Assembly (NCBI GenBank): GCA_022825855.1
Contig: JAJDWB010000001.1
Location: 1-64,000, forward strand
Length of the DNA stretch: 64,000 bases
Reading direction: 5' to 3'
Origin: Dehalococcoidia bacterium
GTDB lineage: Bacteria > Chloroflexota > Dehalococcoidia > Bin125
Shown: positions 8,373 through 15,438 of the stretch, in pieces
How positions within the stretch are numbered: position 1 is the first letter of the stretch
Layout of the letters: each line of letters starts with the position of its first letter
Program-made: the position numbers and the translations under genes
Notes under the pieces: model-generated
The model's input: only the letters and a program-made list of their open reading frames with translations
Databases searched by the model: none
Told to the model about the DNA's origin: nothing

Positions 8373-9320
8373 ATGGGTAATCGACTTGCAGGACGCGTCG
8401 CGATCGTGACCGGCGCGGGACGGGGGATCGGGCGCGGACACGCGCTGCTGCTGGCCTCCGAGGGCGCGCGCGTCGTGGTCAACGACTACGGCGGCTCGCA
8501 GGGCGGCGAGCTGGACGGCGAGGCGGGACCGGCCGACGAGGTCGTGAACGCGATCAAGGACGCCGGCGGCGACGCGGTGGCCAACTACGACTCGGTCGCC
8601 GAGATGGACGCGGGCGAGCGCATGGTGCAGCAGGCGCTGGACGCCTTCGGCCGGCTCGACATCCTGATCAACAACGCCGGCATCCTGCGCGACCGGATGG
8701 TCTTCAACATGACCGAAGAGGAGTGGGACGTCGTCGTCGACGTGCACCTCAAGGGTCACTTCACGGTGACCAAGTTCGCCGCCCAGGTCTTCCGCCAGCA
8801 GCGCTCGGGGCGGATCGTCAACACGTCGTCCGAGTCGGGGCTGGGCAACATGGGCCAGGCCAACTACGCGGCGGCCAAGGAGGGCATCGTCGGGCTGACC
8901 CGGACGCTGGCCCGCGACCTGGGCCGCTACGGTGTGACCGCCAACGCGATCCGGCCGCGGGCCGGCACGCGGCTGACCCTGACCGAGGAGCTGGCCGAGG
9001 CCCAGCGCCGGGCGCGCGAGGCGGGCCTGGCCGCCGGAGACGCGGGCGACATCGACTTCGGCGCCGACCGCGAGGCGATGATGGCGCCGGAGAACGTCTC
9101 GCCGTTCACGGTCTGGCTGTGCACCGACGCGGCGGCCAACATCAACGGGCGCGATTTCCTCGTCTGGGGCAACGAGGTGGGCATGTACTCGCTGCCCACG
9201 GTCGAGGCGGCGGTCTTCGCCGCGGGCACCGGCTTCACGCTGGACGAGCTTGACCGCGTCGCGGCCCAGTCCTACCTGGGCTCGCAGAAGAATCCCTGGC
9301 CGGCACAGGCCCCGCGTTAG
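8373..9320 (+). CDS. Short-chain dehydrogenase/reductase (HSD17B4-like SDR)
   Basis: 315-residue NAD(P)-dependent oxidoreductase with a Rossmann fold. Motifs: GAGRGIGRG cofactor loop near the N-terminus, NNAG, catalytic Ser in NTSSES, and YAAAK with catalytic Tyr and Lys. The stretch VVVNDYGG and the long insertion before the C-terminus resemble the 3-hydroxyacyl-CoA dehydrogenase part of peroxisomal multifunctional enzyme type 2 and its bacterial relatives, so a beta-oxidation-type or hydroxysteroid substrate is plausible but not shown. AAAGGA about 10 bp upstream supports the ATG. It is followed after 75 bp by a dienelactone hydrolase on the same strand. Confidence 0.88.
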   Translation: MGNRLAGRVAIVTGAGRGIGRGHALLLASEGARVVVNDYGGSQGGELDGEAGPADEVVNAIKDAGGDAVANYDSVAEMDAGERMVQQALDAFGRLDILINNAGILRDRMVFNMTEEEWDVVVDVHLKGHFTVTKFAAQVFRQQRSGRIVNTSSESGLGNMGQANYAAAKEGIVGLTRTLARDLGRYGVTANAIRPRAGTRLTLTEELAEAQRRAREAGLAAGDAGDIDFGADREAMMAPENVSPFTVWLCTDAAANINGRDFLVWGNEVGMYSLPTVEAAVFAAGTGFTLDELDRVAAQSYLGSQKNPWPAQAPR

Positions 9321-9395
9321 GCCGGCACCGGCTCGCGCCAGGCCGACGCAGGCTTGCGCCGGGTCTGCCAGACCCCACTGCTGAAGGAACCACCG

Positions 9396-10091
9396 ATGGC
9401 TATTCTCGCGCACGAACAGATCGAATTCGCCGCCAACGGCGGCAGCGCCACGGGCTACCTCGCCAGCCCCGCCGAGGGCGGACCCTATCCCGGGGTCGTG
9501 GTGATCCAGGAATGGTGGGGGCTGAACCCCAACATCTGCGACATCGCCAACCGGATCGCGGCCGAAGGCTACGTGGCGCTCGCGCCCGACCTCTTCCACG
9601 GCTCGGTGACGGCAGAGCCGGACGAGGCGCAGAAACTGATGATGTCGCTGCAGGAGCCCAACGCGCTGGTCGACATGTCGGGCGCAGTGTCCGCGCTGCA
9701 GGCGCGGGACGAGGTGCGCTCGGACCGGATCGGCGTGACCGGCTTCTGCCTCGGCGGGGGGATGTCGCTGCTGCTGGCGATGAACAATCCCGCCGTTGTT
9801 GCGGCGGCGCCGTTCTACGGCGTGCCGGGCGCGGGCATGGGCGACGCCGGCCAGATCCAGGGCGCCGTGATGGGCTTCTACGCCGGGCACGACGACTGGA
9901 TCACGTCCGAGGTCGTGGCGGGCATCCAGTCGGCGCTGGACGGGGCCGGGGTGCGCCACGAGATCCACATGTACCCGGACTCGCACCACGGCTTCTTCAA
10001 CGACACCAGCCCGGACGTGCACGACCCCGACGCCGCGGCCGACGCCTGGGAGAAACTCAAGGCCTTCTTCGCGGCCGAGCTGCAGGGTTAG
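9396..10091 (+). CDS. Dienelactone hydrolase family protein
   Basis: 231-residue alpha/beta hydrolase of the dienelactone hydrolase type. The nucleophile is cysteine in GFCLGG, as in carboxymethylenebutenolidase, with Asp in YAGHDDW and His in DSHHGFF completing the triad; VVIQEWWGLN forms the oxyanion-side strand. The ATG at 9396 has GAAGGAACC in front of it. Family members open unsaturated lactones in aromatic degradation, but many have other ester substrates. Its 3' end is followed by a 430-bp region with no clear gene. Confidence 0.87.
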   Translation: MAILAHEQIEFAANGGSATGYLASPAEGGPYPGVVVIQEWWGLNPNICDIANRIAAEGYVALAPDLFHGSVTAEPDEAQKLMMSLQEPNALVDMSGAVSALQARDEVRSDRIGVTGFCLGGGMSLLLAMNNPAVVAAAPFYGVPGAGMGDAGQIQGAVMGFYAGHDDWITSEVVAGIQSALDGAGVRHEIHMYPDSHHGFFNDTSPDVHDPDAAADAWEKLKAFFAAELQG

Positions 10092-10520
10092 CCGACTTCG
10101 GGCCCGTTCAGGGATCGCCTGATTGCCGGCTCGCCGGCCGCCCAAACGGCCGCGATCGGGCCGGGGGTGCAATTTTCGCGGCGAACTGCGGCGGAATGGC
10201 GCTGTTTTGCGGTGTTTTGCTGGCGAACGGCGCTGCATGATGTCAGATTTGGTCAGATCCGGTCAGATTTTGTCTGGTTGAGGTCAGATCCGGGTGAGAT
10301 TCGTCGGCGCGAGGGTGGGCCGGGTCGGGGAATGTCGGGTGAGTTGACGGGCTTCATGACAGGTTCCTGAGTTGCTGGTCTCGGTTGGTGATCCTCTATT
10401 GTAATCGTACGCACGTTCGATGGCGCGGACGTGGTGTGTCGGGGGCGACGGAGGTACGGAGACGGCGAACGCCCCCTCGATCGAGGGGGCGCTTCGGTCG
10501 TGCGTCCGCTGATTGGGGCG
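10092..10520. other. Gene-poor gap with periodic repeats and a possible HTH-gene relic
   Basis: No full gene. GTCAGATT/GTCAGATC units start at 10242, 10252 and 10262 (10-bp period) and again at 10283. Read on the minus strand, the array leads into ATG (10238) and a peptide beginning MQRRSPAKHRKTA. The tail of the HTH gene at 32.2 kb has a similar order: three 10-bp CCGATCAAAA-type units and then MWRRESAKQHRTTA (from 32828). A 34-codon minus-strand frame (10357-10253) starts MKPVNS, has AGGAACC upstream and a TACAAT -10-like box near 10400. An imperfect inverted repeat TCGTACGCACGTTCGA (10405-10420) lies just upstream of that box. A decayed copy of the HTH-type gene or a small nonautonomous element fits best. 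Confidence 0.4.
10470..10491. terminator. Perfect 22-bp palindrome, likely terminator of the gene at 10521
   Basis: Self-complementary arms CGCCCCCTCGA and TCGAGGGGGCG meet without a spacer. It lies 29 bp past the stop codon of the minus-strand gene at 10521, where a hairpin terminator would be expected. There is no T-run on either side, so a factor-assisted terminator or a protein-binding palindrome remains possible. Confidence 0.45.
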
Positions 10521-10850
10521 TTAGAGCTCGAGCATGCCGGATTCGGCCTCGGCCTCGTCTTCGGACTCCTTGTCCGCGCCGAGGCCGACGCCGATGTAGA
10601 CGAAGCCGCCGGCGGCGAGACCGATGAACAGGCCGGCGCCGATGATGATCCAGAGCAGCCAGGCGTCGAAGCCGCCGTCGGCCGAGGAGAGGTGCTGGTT
10701 GCCCGCGCCGAGGTTGATCATGATCGCGTGGACGACGATGGCGAGGATGTTGCCGACGATCAGTCCGGGCGCGAGCAGCGCCAACTGGATCGGGATCGGC
10801 GCGTCCTTGAGCCACTGCGGCATCATGAAGGAAGGAACCAGAGGAGGCAT
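10521..10850 (-). CDS. Small two-TM membrane protein, 109 aa
   Basis: Not recognised. The sequence has two hydrophobic segments, about residues 22-46 (LALLAPGLIVGNILAIVVHAIMI) and 68-90 (LLWIIIGAGLFIGLAAGGFVYIG), joined by a short polar loop, and ends in an acidic tail (KESEDEAEAESGMLEL). Glycine and small residues in both helices suggest helix packing or oligomerisation. The start MPPLVPSFMMPQW is one of several nearby Mets; AGAGGAGGC-like purines cannot be placed with certainty. A perfect palindrome lies just past the stop. Confidence 0.6.
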   Translation of the reverse strand: MPPLVPSFMMPQWLKDAPIPIQLALLAPGLIVGNILAIVVHAIMINLGAGNQHLSSADGGFDAWLLWIIIGAGLFIGLAAGGFVYIGVGLGADKESEDEAEAESGMLEL

Positions 10851-11001
10851 CGCGTCAATCCCTACTCGCTGTCGCTCGTTGCTCGCTCGAACTGTCCACA
10901 GTATCGCCCGACTCTCCGCTTTCGTCTAGCCGCCTGATCGAATTGGCCGGATCGGCGGCCGCGATAGCGCACAACGCGTATTCGCGGATACGATAATCCG
11001 C

Positions 11002-12948
11002 ATGTCAACCAGACCCCCCGGCGCGACGCGCCTGCTTCCCCTGCGCCGGCGGCGGCTGTCCCGCCGCAGTCTGCTGGCCGCTTCCGCGCGCGCCGGTGTC
11101 GGCGCGGCCGGTCTGGCGCTGGTCGGCTGCTCGGACGACGAAGACCAGGCGCAGGCGCTGGCGCAGCAGGACGAGCCGCCGGAACCGCCGCAAGCGCAGT
11201 CCGCTCCAGCAGAGTCTCAGCAGGCGCAACAGGCGCAACAGGTCCAGCAGAGCGAGGATTCGCAGCCGGACGCGCAGGCGGTCCAGGCTGAGGCGGCGAG
11301 CGGACCGCAGTCGGGCGGGGTGATCCGGCTGTGGCTGGCGACCGAGCGGCACGACCGCTGGGACCCGCACCGATCGCGGTTCCGCTACACGCGGGCGATG
11401 CACAGCCTGATGTACAACCGGCTGATCCGGCCGGCGTCGGTCGCCAGCGGCGAGCTGGAGGCGGACCTGGCATCGCTGCCGGAGATGCCGGACGAGACGA
11501 CCTACGTGTTCCGCATCGATCCGGCGGCCGTGTTCTGGGACTCGGAACCGACCGGTGGCCGCGCGGTGACCGCCGAGGACGCGCGCTGGAACATCCAGCG
11601 GCAGCGCGACGCGCTGGACGCGGGCGGCCTGCCCGATCCGCACTTTTTCCGCCGCAGCGTCTACGACCGCACGGCGAGCGTCGAGGCGACGTCGGACGAG
11701 ACGCTGACGCTGACCACGCCGCGGCCCGACGCGACCTACCTGGCCTCGGTACACGGCTCGCCGTTTGCCTGGATCACGAGTCCGGAAGCGGCCGAGCTGC
11801 ACGGCGACGCCTGGCGCGACGACCCGTCCGACGTGTTTCTGAACAGCGGCACGGGGCCGTACACGCCGCTGCTCTACAACGGCTTCGAGCTGACCCTGGC
11901 CCGTTCCGGCAACTGGTGGCGCGGCGATTCCGCTTACGCGGACGGGGTCACGTTCACCTCGGGCGATCCCAACAACATCGTCAGCCTCTACGACGCGGCG
12001 GCGTTCGACGCGGCCGGTTTCCCCTTGACCAACGAGACGGTGGAGTCGCTGCGCGAGCGGTATCCCGAGCATCCCGGGTTCGAGCGCCCGCTCGACGCGG
12101 GCGTGGAACTGCTGGCGCCGCTGAGCGCGGACCCCGAATCGCCCCTGTCCGATCCGCGCGTGCTGCGGGCGGCCTCGATCGCGATCGATCGGCCGGCGCT
12201 GGTCGAGCGGCTCTACGCCGGGCACGGGCGGCCGAGCGGTCCGGCGCCCTGGTTCCTCGACGGCTGGAGCCTGTCGGACTCGCTGCTGGCGGGATTCCCC
12301 GCCTACCGCGGCGATCGGGAGGCCGATCTGGCCGAGAGCGGGCAGCTCGTCTCGGCCGCCGGCGGCGCGGGCGCCGTGGGCGCGATGACGCTGGTCGTCG
12401 CCGACCTGTTCGAGGGCTTCTTCGCCGGATCGGGCGAGGCGGTGCGGGCGATGATCGCCGAGGCGACGGGACTCGAGGTCGAGCGCGAGCTGCGTCCGTT
12501 CGCCGAGGCGATCGACCAGTTGCGCGGCGGCGAGCGTTTCCTCTTCCTGGGCTGGGGCGCGGCGCCGCAGCAGGCCGATCCGACCGATCAGTGGGCCGAG
12601 AGTTTGCACTCGGCCGGCGTCCGGCACTGGAGCGACGACACCGACGCCGAGATCGACGGGCTGATCGAGCAGATGCAGACGACCTTCAACCGCGCGGCGC
12701 GGCAGGACCTGGCGCACCAGTTGCAGGAGCGTCTGCTGGGCGGCGACGCGCACCAGTGGCGGGTCAAGCTGGTCAACGGAATCCAGTTGGGCATCCACCA
12801 GCCCTGGTTCCAGCCCGACCGGAGGCTGTTCGAGTACGCCTGGTCGACCGAGCGGGTCGCCACGTCGTGGCTCGACACGGGCCACGAGTCCTACCCGTCA
12901 GGCCGGGAGCTGCCGGAGCCGGAGGCAGAGGCCGACGCGGGCGGCTAG
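11002..12948 (+). CDS. Tat-exported solute-binding lipoprotein, SBP_bac_5 (oligopeptide/nickel) family
   Basis: 648 residues. The N-terminus has a twin-arginine signal (RRRRLSRRSLLAA), a hydrophobic stretch and a lipobox LVGC, so it is probably a Tat-exported, lipid-anchored protein. A Gln/Glu/Pro-rich disordered tether of about 50 residues follows, then the family 5 binding-protein fold (SGGVIRLWLATERHDRWDPHRSR at the domain start, YNRLIRP, DVFLNSGTGPY, and C-terminal lobe). No permease or ATPase genes adjoin it, so it is an orphan component. An inverted repeat GCGGAT-ACGATA-ATCCGC (10984-11001) ends exactly at the ATG, leaving no room for a ribosome-binding site; leaderless initiation or a downstream start are possible. 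Confidence 0.85.
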   Translation: MSTRPPGATRLLPLRRRRLSRRSLLAASARAGVGAAGLALVGCSDDEDQAQALAQQDEPPEPPQAQSAPAESQQAQQAQQVQQSEDSQPDAQAVQAEAASGPQSGGVIRLWLATERHDRWDPHRSRFRYTRAMHSLMYNRLIRPASVASGELEADLASLPEMPDETTYVFRIDPAAVFWDSEPTGGRAVTAEDARWNIQRQRDALDAGGLPDPHFFRRSVYDRTASVEATSDETLTLTTPRPDATYLASVHGSPFAWITSPEAAELHGDAWRDDPSDVFLNSGTGPYTPLLYNGFELTLARSGNWWRGDSAYADGVTFTSGDPNNIVSLYDAAAFDAAGFPLTNETVESLRERYPEHPGFERPLDAGVELLAPLSADPESPLSDPRVLRAASIAIDRPALVERLYAGHGRPSGPAPWFLDGWSLSDSLLAGFPAYRGDREADLAESGQLVSAAGGAGAVGAMTLVVADLFEGFFAGSGEAVRAMIAEATGLEVERELRPFAEAIDQLRGGERFLFLGWGAAPQQADPTDQWAESLHSAGVRHWSDDTDAEIDGLIEQMQTTFNRAARQDLAHQLQERLLGGDAHQWRVKLVNGIQLGIHQPWFQPDRRLFEYAWSTERVATSWLDTGHESYPSGRELPEPEAEADAGG

Positions 12949-12949
12949 A

Positions 12950-13357
12950 TCAGGCCCAGCGGCGGCGGTGCTCGCGCTCGAACTCGAGGATGCGGCGGTA
13001 GACGCGGACCATTTCCCGATCGCGCGCCAGCGGTTCCTGCGGCGGCTTGATCACTGCGCCGCCCAGGGCCTCGACGATCTCGCGGTGGTCGTCGATGATG
13101 AAGTCGGGCACGATGTCGGTGAACAGGTGCAGCCGCTGGCGGTACTGGAAGATCGGCTTGCCCATGATCCCGGCGAGCAGCGGCCAGAGGTCGTGCTTGT
13201 CGGCGACCTCGCGGCGGGCGCCGTAGCCGGACCACATGTAGACGTGGTGTCCGCGCTCCTGCAGCCGCTCTAGCACCTCGCGGGCGTAGGGGCGCAGGTG
13301 CAGGTTCCAGGAGACGAGGCAGCCGTCGACGTCGAAGAAGATGTTGAGCGGGCGCAC
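12950..13357 (-). CDS. HAD-like hydrolase domain protein
   Basis: About 135 residues beginning near the HAD motif I, NIFFDVDGCLVSW, where the first Asp would be the nucleophile. MWSGYG fits motif II (Ser) and FIIDDHRE fits the terminal acidic motif, so a phosphatase or phosphotransferase fold is likely. A GTG at 13357 places motif I at the N-terminus, as usual; another in-frame GTG at 13384 would add nine residues and overlap the divergent gene. The lack of a clear cap domain suggests a minimal HAD protein. It is convergent with the binding-protein gene (2 bp between the ends). The substrate is unknown. Confidence 0.65.
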   Translation of the reverse strand: MRPLNIFFDVDGCLVSWNLHLRPYAREVLERLQERGHHVYMWSGYGARREVADKHDLWPLLAGIMGKPIFQYRQRLHLFTDIVPDFIIDDHREIVEALGGAVIKPPQEPLARDREMVRVYRRILEFEREHRRRWA

Positions 13358-13377
13358 GAACGTTAGCCTAGCGCCAG

Positions 13378-13683
13378 ATGTCACATGCAGCGCGGACCTT
13401 GCAGTCGTGGTGCCGGCACCTGAACCAGGCCGAGCCCGGCCGCCACTTCCGGATGAAGAGCGGTCGGGAGTGCTGGCGCTGCGCGTTCCGCAACCGGGGC
13501 ATGCTGCGCCGGTCGGCGCTGACGTCGGCGGTGGTGGGGACGATCCTGGTGGCGATCAACCAGGGCACGGTGATCGTCGGCGGGGATGGGTCGGCCGAGT
13601 TGGCCTGGAAGATTCCCCTGACCTACTGCGTGCCGTTCCTGGTGGCGAGTTGGGGTGCGTTGGGCAATGCCTATGTGCACTGA
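13378..13683 (+). CDS. Small membrane protein, NrtS-like (possible nitrate/nitrite transporter)
   Basis: 101 residues. The C-terminal 60 residues (RRSALTSAVVGTILVAINQGTVI... and IPLTYCVPFLVASWGAL) have the two-TM pattern and conserved INQG and LTYxVPF elements I associate with NrtS-type nitrate/nitrite transporters. The N-terminal 40 residues are unusual: hydrophilic, Arg-rich, with a CWRC pair (C-x2-C) that might bind metal with upstream Cys/His. No ribosome-binding site is evident before the ATG, and the start region overlaps an alternative start of the HAD gene. The true start may be further in, for example at MKSGRECW or MLRRSAL. Confidence 0.5.
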   Translation: MSHAARTLQSWCRHLNQAEPGRHFRMKSGRECWRCAFRNRGMLRRSALTSAVVGTILVAINQGTVIVGGDGSAELAWKIPLTYCVPFLVASWGALGNAYVH

Positions 13684-13755
13684 CGCTTGAAACCGCGTTG
13701 CTGACAGCCGGTTTGACGCTCATTTGGCGCGCTTGGCCTCGGAGAGGGAACGATA

Positions 13756-14181
13756 ATGGTTACGCACGAAGAGATGCTAGAGAGTTTCACGGAGGAAGAG
13801 CGACGGGAGATTGATCGACTCTCGCAACTGTTACGTCTCGAACTGGAGTCGCTGGACAATTTCCGACGCGCGATTGAGCAAACCCAGGCCAGCATCGGCG
13901 AGCGGCTGGGCGTGAACCGCGAGGATCTCTCCCACCTCGAGCAGCCCAGCGATCTGCTGCTCTCTACCCTGAGCCGCTACGTCGCCGAGTGCGGCGGCAA
14001 GCTCAACATCGTGGTTGAGTACCCGGATCGGGCGCCGATTGCGTTGACGGATATTCGCGTGTTCGAGGACGAGTACCACGATCCCGACGACGCCGATTTC
14101 GAACTCTCGTCGCTGTCAGCCGATTGGGATGCGCCCCCTGATGGCAAGCCCGTGAAGGACGATTCCCAAACCGCTGCCTAG
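13756..14181 (+). CDS. XRE/HigA-type helix-turn-helix protein
   Basis: 141 residues. An N-terminal helical part (EEERREIDRLSQLLRLELESLDNFRRAI) is followed by an HTH with IGERLGVNREDLSHLEQPSDLLLSTLSRYV and the GGKLNIVVEYPD strand typical of HigA-like antitoxins. An acidic C-terminal tail of about 40 residues follows. AGAGGGAACG upstream of the ATG is a good ribosome-binding site. No HigB/RelE-like toxin gene lies next to it: the upstream neighbour is the NrtS-like gene and the downstream one is a convergent acyl-CoA dehydrogenase whose stop overlaps this gene's end. It may be an orphan or repurposed regulator. Confidence 0.75.
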   Translation: MVTHEEMLESFTEEERREIDRLSQLLRLELESLDNFRRAIEQTQASIGERLGVNREDLSHLEQPSDLLLSTLSRYVAECGGKLNIVVEYPDRAPIALTDIRVFEDEYHDPDDADFELSSLSADWDAPPDGKPVKDDSQTAA

Positions 14182-15362
14182 CGCGGCAGGCCGAGGCCTC
14201 GGGTGGCGATGATGTTGCGCATGATCTCGGAGGTGCCGGCGGCGATCGTGAGCGGGACGGCGTTGAGGTACTCGTCGGGCAGGCGGCCGTGGAGCGGGGC
14301 GTGGTCCTGCTCGCCGGAGAGGCCGCCGGCGAGGCCGAACATATTGATCATGCCGGCCAGGCGCTGATTGATCATCGTGCCGTAGAGCTTCGACATCGAT
14401 GCCTCGTGGTTGGGCACCAGGCCCTGCGACTGCATCCAGGCGACGCGGTAGGCGAGCCAGCGGCCGACGGTGAACTCGATCTGCAGGTCGGCCAGCTTGT
14501 GCCGGATGCGCGAGTCCTCGTCCGGTCGGGTGCCGTCGGGCCGGGGCTGGCTGGCGAGCTCGGTCAGCTCGCCCAGCAGACGCACGCCGGAGACGACGCG
14601 GGAGATGCCGGAGCGCTCGAAATCGAGCGTGGTCGTGGCGACGTACCAGCCGCGGTTCTCCTCGCCGACCATGTTGGAGGCGGGCACGCGGACGTCCTCG
14701 AAAAAGACCTCGTTGAAGTGGTGACGGTTGGCCATGTTGACCAGCGGCCGGACGGTGATGCCGGGGGTCTTCATGTCGAGCAGGAAGAAGGAGATGCCGC
14801 GGTGCTTGGGCGCGTCGGGCTCGGTGCGGGCGAGCATGAAGATGTAGTCGGCGTGCTGCGCGCCCGAGGTCCAGATCTTCTGACCGTTGATGATGTAGTC
14901 GTCGCCGTCGCGCTGGGCGCGGGTCTGCAGCGAGGCGAGGTCGGAGCCGGAGCCGGGCTCGGAGAATCCCTGGCACCACTGGATGTCGGCCGAGCGGATG
15001 CGGGGCAGGAAGAACTCCTTCTGCTCGTCCGAGCCGTACATGATGATCGTCGGTCCGACGCGGTCGACGCCCTGGTTGTAGGTCGGGGCGCGGTGATGGG
15101 CCATGGTCTCGTTGAACATGGCCTGTCGGATCGGTCCGGCGCCGGCGCCGCCGTGCTCGACCGGCCAGCCCAGCGTCAGCCAGCCGCGCTCGGCCAGCGC
15201 CTTGTGGAAGCCGCGAGTGAACTCCCAGCGCTCGCGGTTGGCGGCGCCGTCCTCGGCCGGCCCCTCGGAGAGGTCGGCCCAGCCGGGCGGCAACTGCTGG
15301 CCGAGGAAGTCCAGCACCTCCTCGCGAAAGGCCACATCCTCCGCCGAGAATTTGAAGTCCAT
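14178..15362 (-). CDS. Acyl-CoA dehydrogenase
   Basis: 394-residue FAD-dependent acyl-CoA dehydrogenase. Visible features: N-terminal helical domain from MDFKFSAEDVAFREEV, the FAD/substrate segment QWCQGFSEPGSGSDLASLQTRA, IINGQKIWTSGAQHADY, and the C-terminal AAGTSEIMRNIIATRGLGLPR typical of the family. The N-terminal LPPGWADL resembles acyl-CoA dehydrogenases that act on branched, cyclic or steroid side-chain acyl-CoAs, but I cannot assign the substrate. The ATG at 15362 has GGGAGC upstream. It is divergent from the CoA-transferase at 15439, with 76 bp between starts, suggesting joint control of CoA-ester activation and oxidation. Confidence 0.92.
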   Translation of the reverse strand: MDFKFSAEDVAFREEVLDFLGQQLPPGWADLSEGPAEDGAANRERWEFTRGFHKALAERGWLTLGWPVEHGGAGAGPIRQAMFNETMAHHRAPTYNQGVDRVGPTIIMYGSDEQKEFFLPRIRSADIQWCQGFSEPGSGSDLASLQTRAQRDGDDYIINGQKIWTSGAQHADYIFMLARTEPDAPKHRGISFFLLDMKTPGITVRPLVNMANRHHFNEVFFEDVRVPASNMVGEENRGWYVATTTLDFERSGISRVVSGVRLLGELTELASQPRPDGTRPDEDSRIRHKLADLQIEFTVGRWLAYRVAWMQSQGLVPNHEASMSKLYGTMINQRLAGMINMFGLAGGLSGEQDHAPLHGRLPDEYLNAVPLTIAAGTSEIMRNIIATRGLGLPR

Positions 15363-15438
15363 GATCGTGCTCCCGCCGCGATTGGTCCGTTCGGTCAGAT
15401 TAACAGAGGGCCGGCGGTTCGCCACTAGACTCTCTCTC

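Noticed and set aside
10470-10491. Palindrome as an origin or attachment site
   Set aside because: No integrase, replication gene or repeated partner site is present; a terminator or operator is simpler.
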